In this document: positions 61,523 to 64,000 of the stretch, piece after piece
Layout: each line of letters begins with the position of its first letter
How positions within the stretch are numbered: the first letter of the stretch is position 1
NCBI RefSeq assembly: GCF_012911975.1
Contig: NZ_SMDQ01000001.1
Coordinates: forward strand, 155,556-219,555
Origin: Nodosilinea sp. P-1105
Lineage (GTDB): Bacteria; Cyanobacteriota; Cyanobacteriia; Phormidesmidales; Phormidesmidaceae
Direction of reading: 5' to 3'
DNA length: 64,000 nucleotides
The notes under the pieces: model-generated
Databases searched by the model: none
What the model was told of the DNA's origin: nothing
The model's input: the letters and a program-made list of their open reading frames with translations, nothing else
Position numbers and translations under genes: made by a program

Positions 61523-63433
61523 GTGAGTTCTGCGGTTCAGCCCACATTAGTGAATGATCCTGAGCGTCTAGATGCTCGCCTCAAGGAGATCCCCAAGGAG
61601 CCTGGGGTCTACTTCATGAAGGATGCCCGGGACCAAACCCTATATATCGGTAAATCCAAGTGCCTGCGTACTCGGGTACGCTCCTACTTCCGGGACTTTC
61701 ACGGCCACATGCCGCGCATTGCTGTAATGGTGATGCAGGTGGTGGAGATTGAGTTTATTGTCACCGACACTGAGGCGGAAGCGCTGGCCCTAGAGGCCAA
61801 TCTGATCAAGCAGTACCAACCGCACTTCAACGTCTTACTCAAAGACGACAAAAAGTATCCCTATCTCTGCGTCACCTGGTCCGAAGATTATCCCCGCATT
61901 TTTATTACCCGGAAGCGGCGCAAAAGCCTGAAAGACCGCTACTACGGCCCTTACGTCGATGTCGGGTTGCTGCGCAGCACCCTGAGTTTGGTAAAGCGAA
62001 TTTTCCCCCTGCGGCAACGGCCCCAGCCAGTCCATAGAGACCGACCCTGCCTCAACTACGACATTGGCCGTTGTCCAGGGGTATGTCAGCAGCTGATTTC
62101 CTCAGAGGACTACCACAAGACCCTGCAGCGGGTGGTGATGGTGTTTCAGGGCCGCACCACTGAGTTGGTGGATATTTTGACCCAGCACATGGAAAAGGCG
62201 GCAGCGGAGATGAAGTTTGAACAGGCGGCCCGCCTACGAGACCAGATTCGTGGGTTAGAGCGCCTTTGTGCCGACCAGAAAGTCGCCCTGCCGGACGATA
62301 CGGTCTCCCGAGACGCGATCGCCCTGGCGGCAGACGCCAAACATGCCTGTGTCCAGATCTTTCAGGTGCGGGCCGGCCGATTGGTGGGTCGCCTGGGCTT
62401 TGTAGCCGATGCTGAATCGGGCTCACCGGGGGCAATTTTACAACGGGTTTTGGAAGACCACTACCAAACCGTTGATGCGGTGGAAATTCCTTCGGTCATT
62501 TTGGCCCAGCATGACCTGCCAGACGGGGACATCCTGGCAGAATACCTGAGCCAGCGACGGGGCCGCAAAGTGTCAGTGGAGATCCCCCAGCGTCAGAGCA
62601 AGGCCGACCTAATTGATATGGTCGAGCGCAATGCCCAGTATGAACTGGCCCGCACCCAGGCGGTGGCCGATCGCAATACCCAGGCGCTACAGGATCTGGC
62701 GATCGCCCTTGATTTACCTGATCTACCCAAGCGCATCGAAGGCTACGACATTTCCCACATTCAAGGCTCAGACGCCGTGGCCTCCCAGGTGGTATTTGTG
62801 GATGCCATGCCCGCCAAGCAGCACTACCGCCACTACAAAATTAAAAATCCCGAGGTCAAGGCCGGGCACTCCGACGACTTTGCCAGTATGGCTGAGGTGA
62901 TTCGCCGCCGCTTTCGTCGCTATGCCGCTAACCCCGACCAACCCAGAGTCGGTAACCCCGACTGGCCAGACCTGGTGATGATTGACGGCGGCAAGGGGCA
63001 ACTGTCGGCGGTCGTCAAGGTGCTGAAAGACCTCAACCTGCTGCAAGACCTAAAGGTGGTCAGTCTGGCCAAAAAGCGAGAAGAAATCTTTTTGCCCGGT
63101 GAGTCTCACCCCCTTAATACCGACGCCGAGCAACCCGGTGTGCAACTGTTGCGCCGCCTGCGGGATGAGGCCCACCGCTTTGCCATTAGCTTTCATCGTA
63201 AAAAGCGCACAGACCGCATGCGGCGATCGCGCCTCTCTGACATTCCAGGATTAGGGCAGCACCGCCAAAAAGAACTGTTAGCCGCCTTTCGCTCCATCGA
63301 CTACATTCGCGAAGCCAGTACCGAACAACTAGCCCAGGTACCAGGGATTGGGCCTCAACTGGCTCGACAAATCTATGAGTACTTTCACCCCCAGGCTGAA
63401 CCCGCAGATGAGTCGGTCAACCCGGTCAGCTGA
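61523..63433 (+). CDS. uvrC: Excinuclease ABC subunit UvrC
   Basis: UvrC cuts DNA on both sides of a lesion in nucleotide excision repair. The 636-residue protein has the GIY-YIG nuclease ([19 protein letters not shown], 3' incision), a UVR motif ([20 protein letters not shown], near 210), an RNase H-like domain ([15 protein letters not shown] and [12 protein letters not shown], 5' incision), and C-terminal helix-hairpin-helix repeats. The start is GTG at 61523 (VSSAVQPT). Confidence 0.97.
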   Translation: MSSAVQPTLVNDPERLDARLKEIPKEPGVYFMKDARDQTLYIGKSKCLRTRVRSYFRDFHGHMPRIAVMVMQVVEIEFIVTDTEAEALALEANLIKQYQPHFNVLLKDDKKYPYLCVTWSEDYPRIFITRKRRKSLKDRYYGPYVDVGLLRSTLSLVKRIFPLRQRPQPVHRDRPCLNYDIGRCPGVCQQLISSEDYHKTLQRVVMVFQGRTTELVDILTQHMEKAAAEMKFEQAARLRDQIRGLERLCADQKVALPDDTVSRDAIALAADAKHACVQIFQVRAGRLVGRLGFVADAESGSPGAILQRVLEDHYQTVDAVEIPSVILAQHDLPDGDILAEYLSQRRGRKVSVEIPQRQSKADLIDMVERNAQYELARTQAVADRNTQALQDLAIALDLPDLPKRIEGYDISHIQGSDAVASQVVFVDAMPAKQHYRHYKIKNPEVKAGHSDDFASMAEVIRRRFRRYAANPDQPRVGNPDWPDLVMIDGGKGQLSAVVKVLKDLNLLQDLKVVSLAKKREEIFLPGESHPLNTDAEQPGVQLLRRLRDEAHRFAISFHRKKRTDRMRRSRLSDIPGLGQHRQKELLAAFRSIDYIREASTEQLAQVPGIGPQLARQIYEYFHPQAEPADESVNPVS

Positions 63434-63491
63434 CCGGTCCAGGCCTGATAGAGCGATTGCCCAGAGCAGGTGGGAAGTATCGATACCAATT

Positions 63492-63573
63492 GCCAAAAAT
63501 ATGACCACCTTTGCCGATGGCGTCAGGTTCTAGGTGCCAGGTATCAGGTAGGGCAGGGCGGCTGATGTCACAG
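63492..63573. repeat. Interspersed repeat (AGAAATATGACCACC...GTATCAGG), copy 3
   Basis: AAAAATATGACCACCTTTGC, GCGTCAGGTTCTAGGTG and CCAGGTATCAGG match the copies at 33998 and 55895. It fills the gap between uvrC and the DUF3493 gene and lies within 5 bp of the latter's stop. Confidence 0.78.
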
Positions 63574-63577
63574 ACTA

Positions 63578-63850
63578 TTAGTCTTTTTTTTCAAGCCGAT
63601 AGAGGACTACCACCAAAGCAATTACCCCCAGCTGTACCGCCAGGTTCGGTAAAGCACTACTCACATCTCGTCCGGCCAGCAACTGGGTGAAAAAAATAAA
63701 TGCTCCAATCATCCCTGAAGCTCCAACGGCCCCGTAGATAAACTTGCGTAAGCCTTTATAGGGCGCTTTTGCCTCTGCCTTGAGGCGGGCGTATTTCTCC
63801 TGGCTCATGCCTTTAGGTGGTGTCTCTCTGGGGGAAGGGTTAGGGGTCAT
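63578..63850 (-). CDS. DUF3493 family membrane protein
   Basis: From ATG 63850 (MTPNPSPRETPPKGMSQEKY) the 90-residue protein has a basic N-terminal half with ARLKAEAKAPYKGLRKFIYGA, the DUF3493 signature, and two membrane helices (GASGMIGAFIFFTQLLA and LAVQLGVIALVVVLYRL). The family occurs in cyanobacteria and plastids; function unsettled. A longer frame to 63883 is less likely. Confidence 0.85.
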   Translation of the reverse strand: MTPNPSPRETPPKGMSQEKYARLKAEAKAPYKGLRKFIYGAVGASGMIGAFIFFTQLLAGRDVSSALPNLAVQLGVIALVVVLYRLEKKD

Positions 63851-64000
63851 CAACAAAACCTGTAATGTCAGTACATAGAACAACCCAAGTAGCGCTAAGA
63901 TTTGCTGCTTGGCACTGTTATACCTCCCGGTTCGCTCATTTCTAAGGAGGTTCCTCAGATTCTGGCCCCAGCCGAGTGTAAATACTCACCGGGAAGTTGA
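63851..64000. other. Window end, no gene assigned
   Basis: 150 bp upstream of the DUF3493 gene. AAGGAGG occurs at 63942 but no start codon with a supportable frame follows within the window. Confidence 0.4.

Overview
This is cyanobacterial chromosomal DNA. The HIP1 palindrome GCGATCGC and its GATCGC core recur throughout. The gene set includes a bidirectional hydrogenase diaphorase (hoxEFUY), cyanophycin synthetase, Vipp1, an orphan phycobiliprotein, a cyanobacteriochrome GAF domain and DUF1995/DUF3493 proteins. The high GC content and dense intergenic repeats would fit a Leptolyngbya/Nodosilinea-like filamentous lineage, but that assignment is an inference.

Layout. 1-4.0 kb: hoxE-hoxF-hoxU-hoxY on the minus strand, with hoxY cut by the window edge. 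4.5-6.5 kb: a peptide-type ABC permease and an HD-domain metalloprotein. 6.8-11.8 kb: an RND efflux adaptor and pump. 11.9-13.1 kb: tRNA-Gly(CCC) followed by a wrecked tRNA-type integrase fused to an IS630 transposase remnant. 13.4-22.9 kb: a small lipoprotein, cupredoxin, cobS, zinc-ribbon and RRM proteins, cphA, DUF1995, cysteine desulfurase and DUF309. 23.2-25.1 kb: a GGDEF-EAL protein whose N-terminus looks like an ethylene-receptor transmembrane domain. 25.4-37.5 kb: Eis-like acetyltransferase, glycosyltransferase, glycogen-debranching-like enzyme, sterol-desaturase-like and transglutaminase-like proteins, a PII-like protein, a free-standing DXCF cyanobacteriochrome GAF domain, dnaG and a CsbD-like exported protein. 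37.7-44.3 kb: CNNM/CorC protein, double ABC ATPase, peptidoglycan-related proteins and an AEC transporter. 44.3-47.7 kb: an accessory island with an arsR-arsD-acr3 operon bordered by transposase, Uma2, ATPase-like and GH63 debris. 48.0-64.0 kb: ferric-reductase-like oxidoreductase, ABC-2 exporter, M15 peptidase, LysR/pirin, CDGSH protein, orphan phycobiliprotein, GIY-YIG protein, DUF1269, Vipp1, aminotransferase, uvrC and DUF3493.

The intergenic spaces are unusually rich in repeats. I could separate at least seven families: an 8-bp GGATGGGT minisatellite, a covarying stem-loop repeat, a GATTTTGG/TACGCCCTAC spacer repeat, CTAG-ended MITEs apparently related to the IS630 remnant, a GTGCATCCCA-ended element, a TCGGTACAG element, and two longer unnamed repeats with two and three copies. 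Several lie against gene ends and supply stop codons or leaders.

The most unusual items are the ethylene-receptor-like/GGDEF-EAL protein, the isolated two-cysteine cyanobacteriochrome GAF domain, the orphan phycobiliprotein with a retained bilin cysteine, and the integrase/IS630 chimera with a readable decay history. I found no convincing wholly new multi-gene system. All calls come from reading sequence and motifs; no database search was run.
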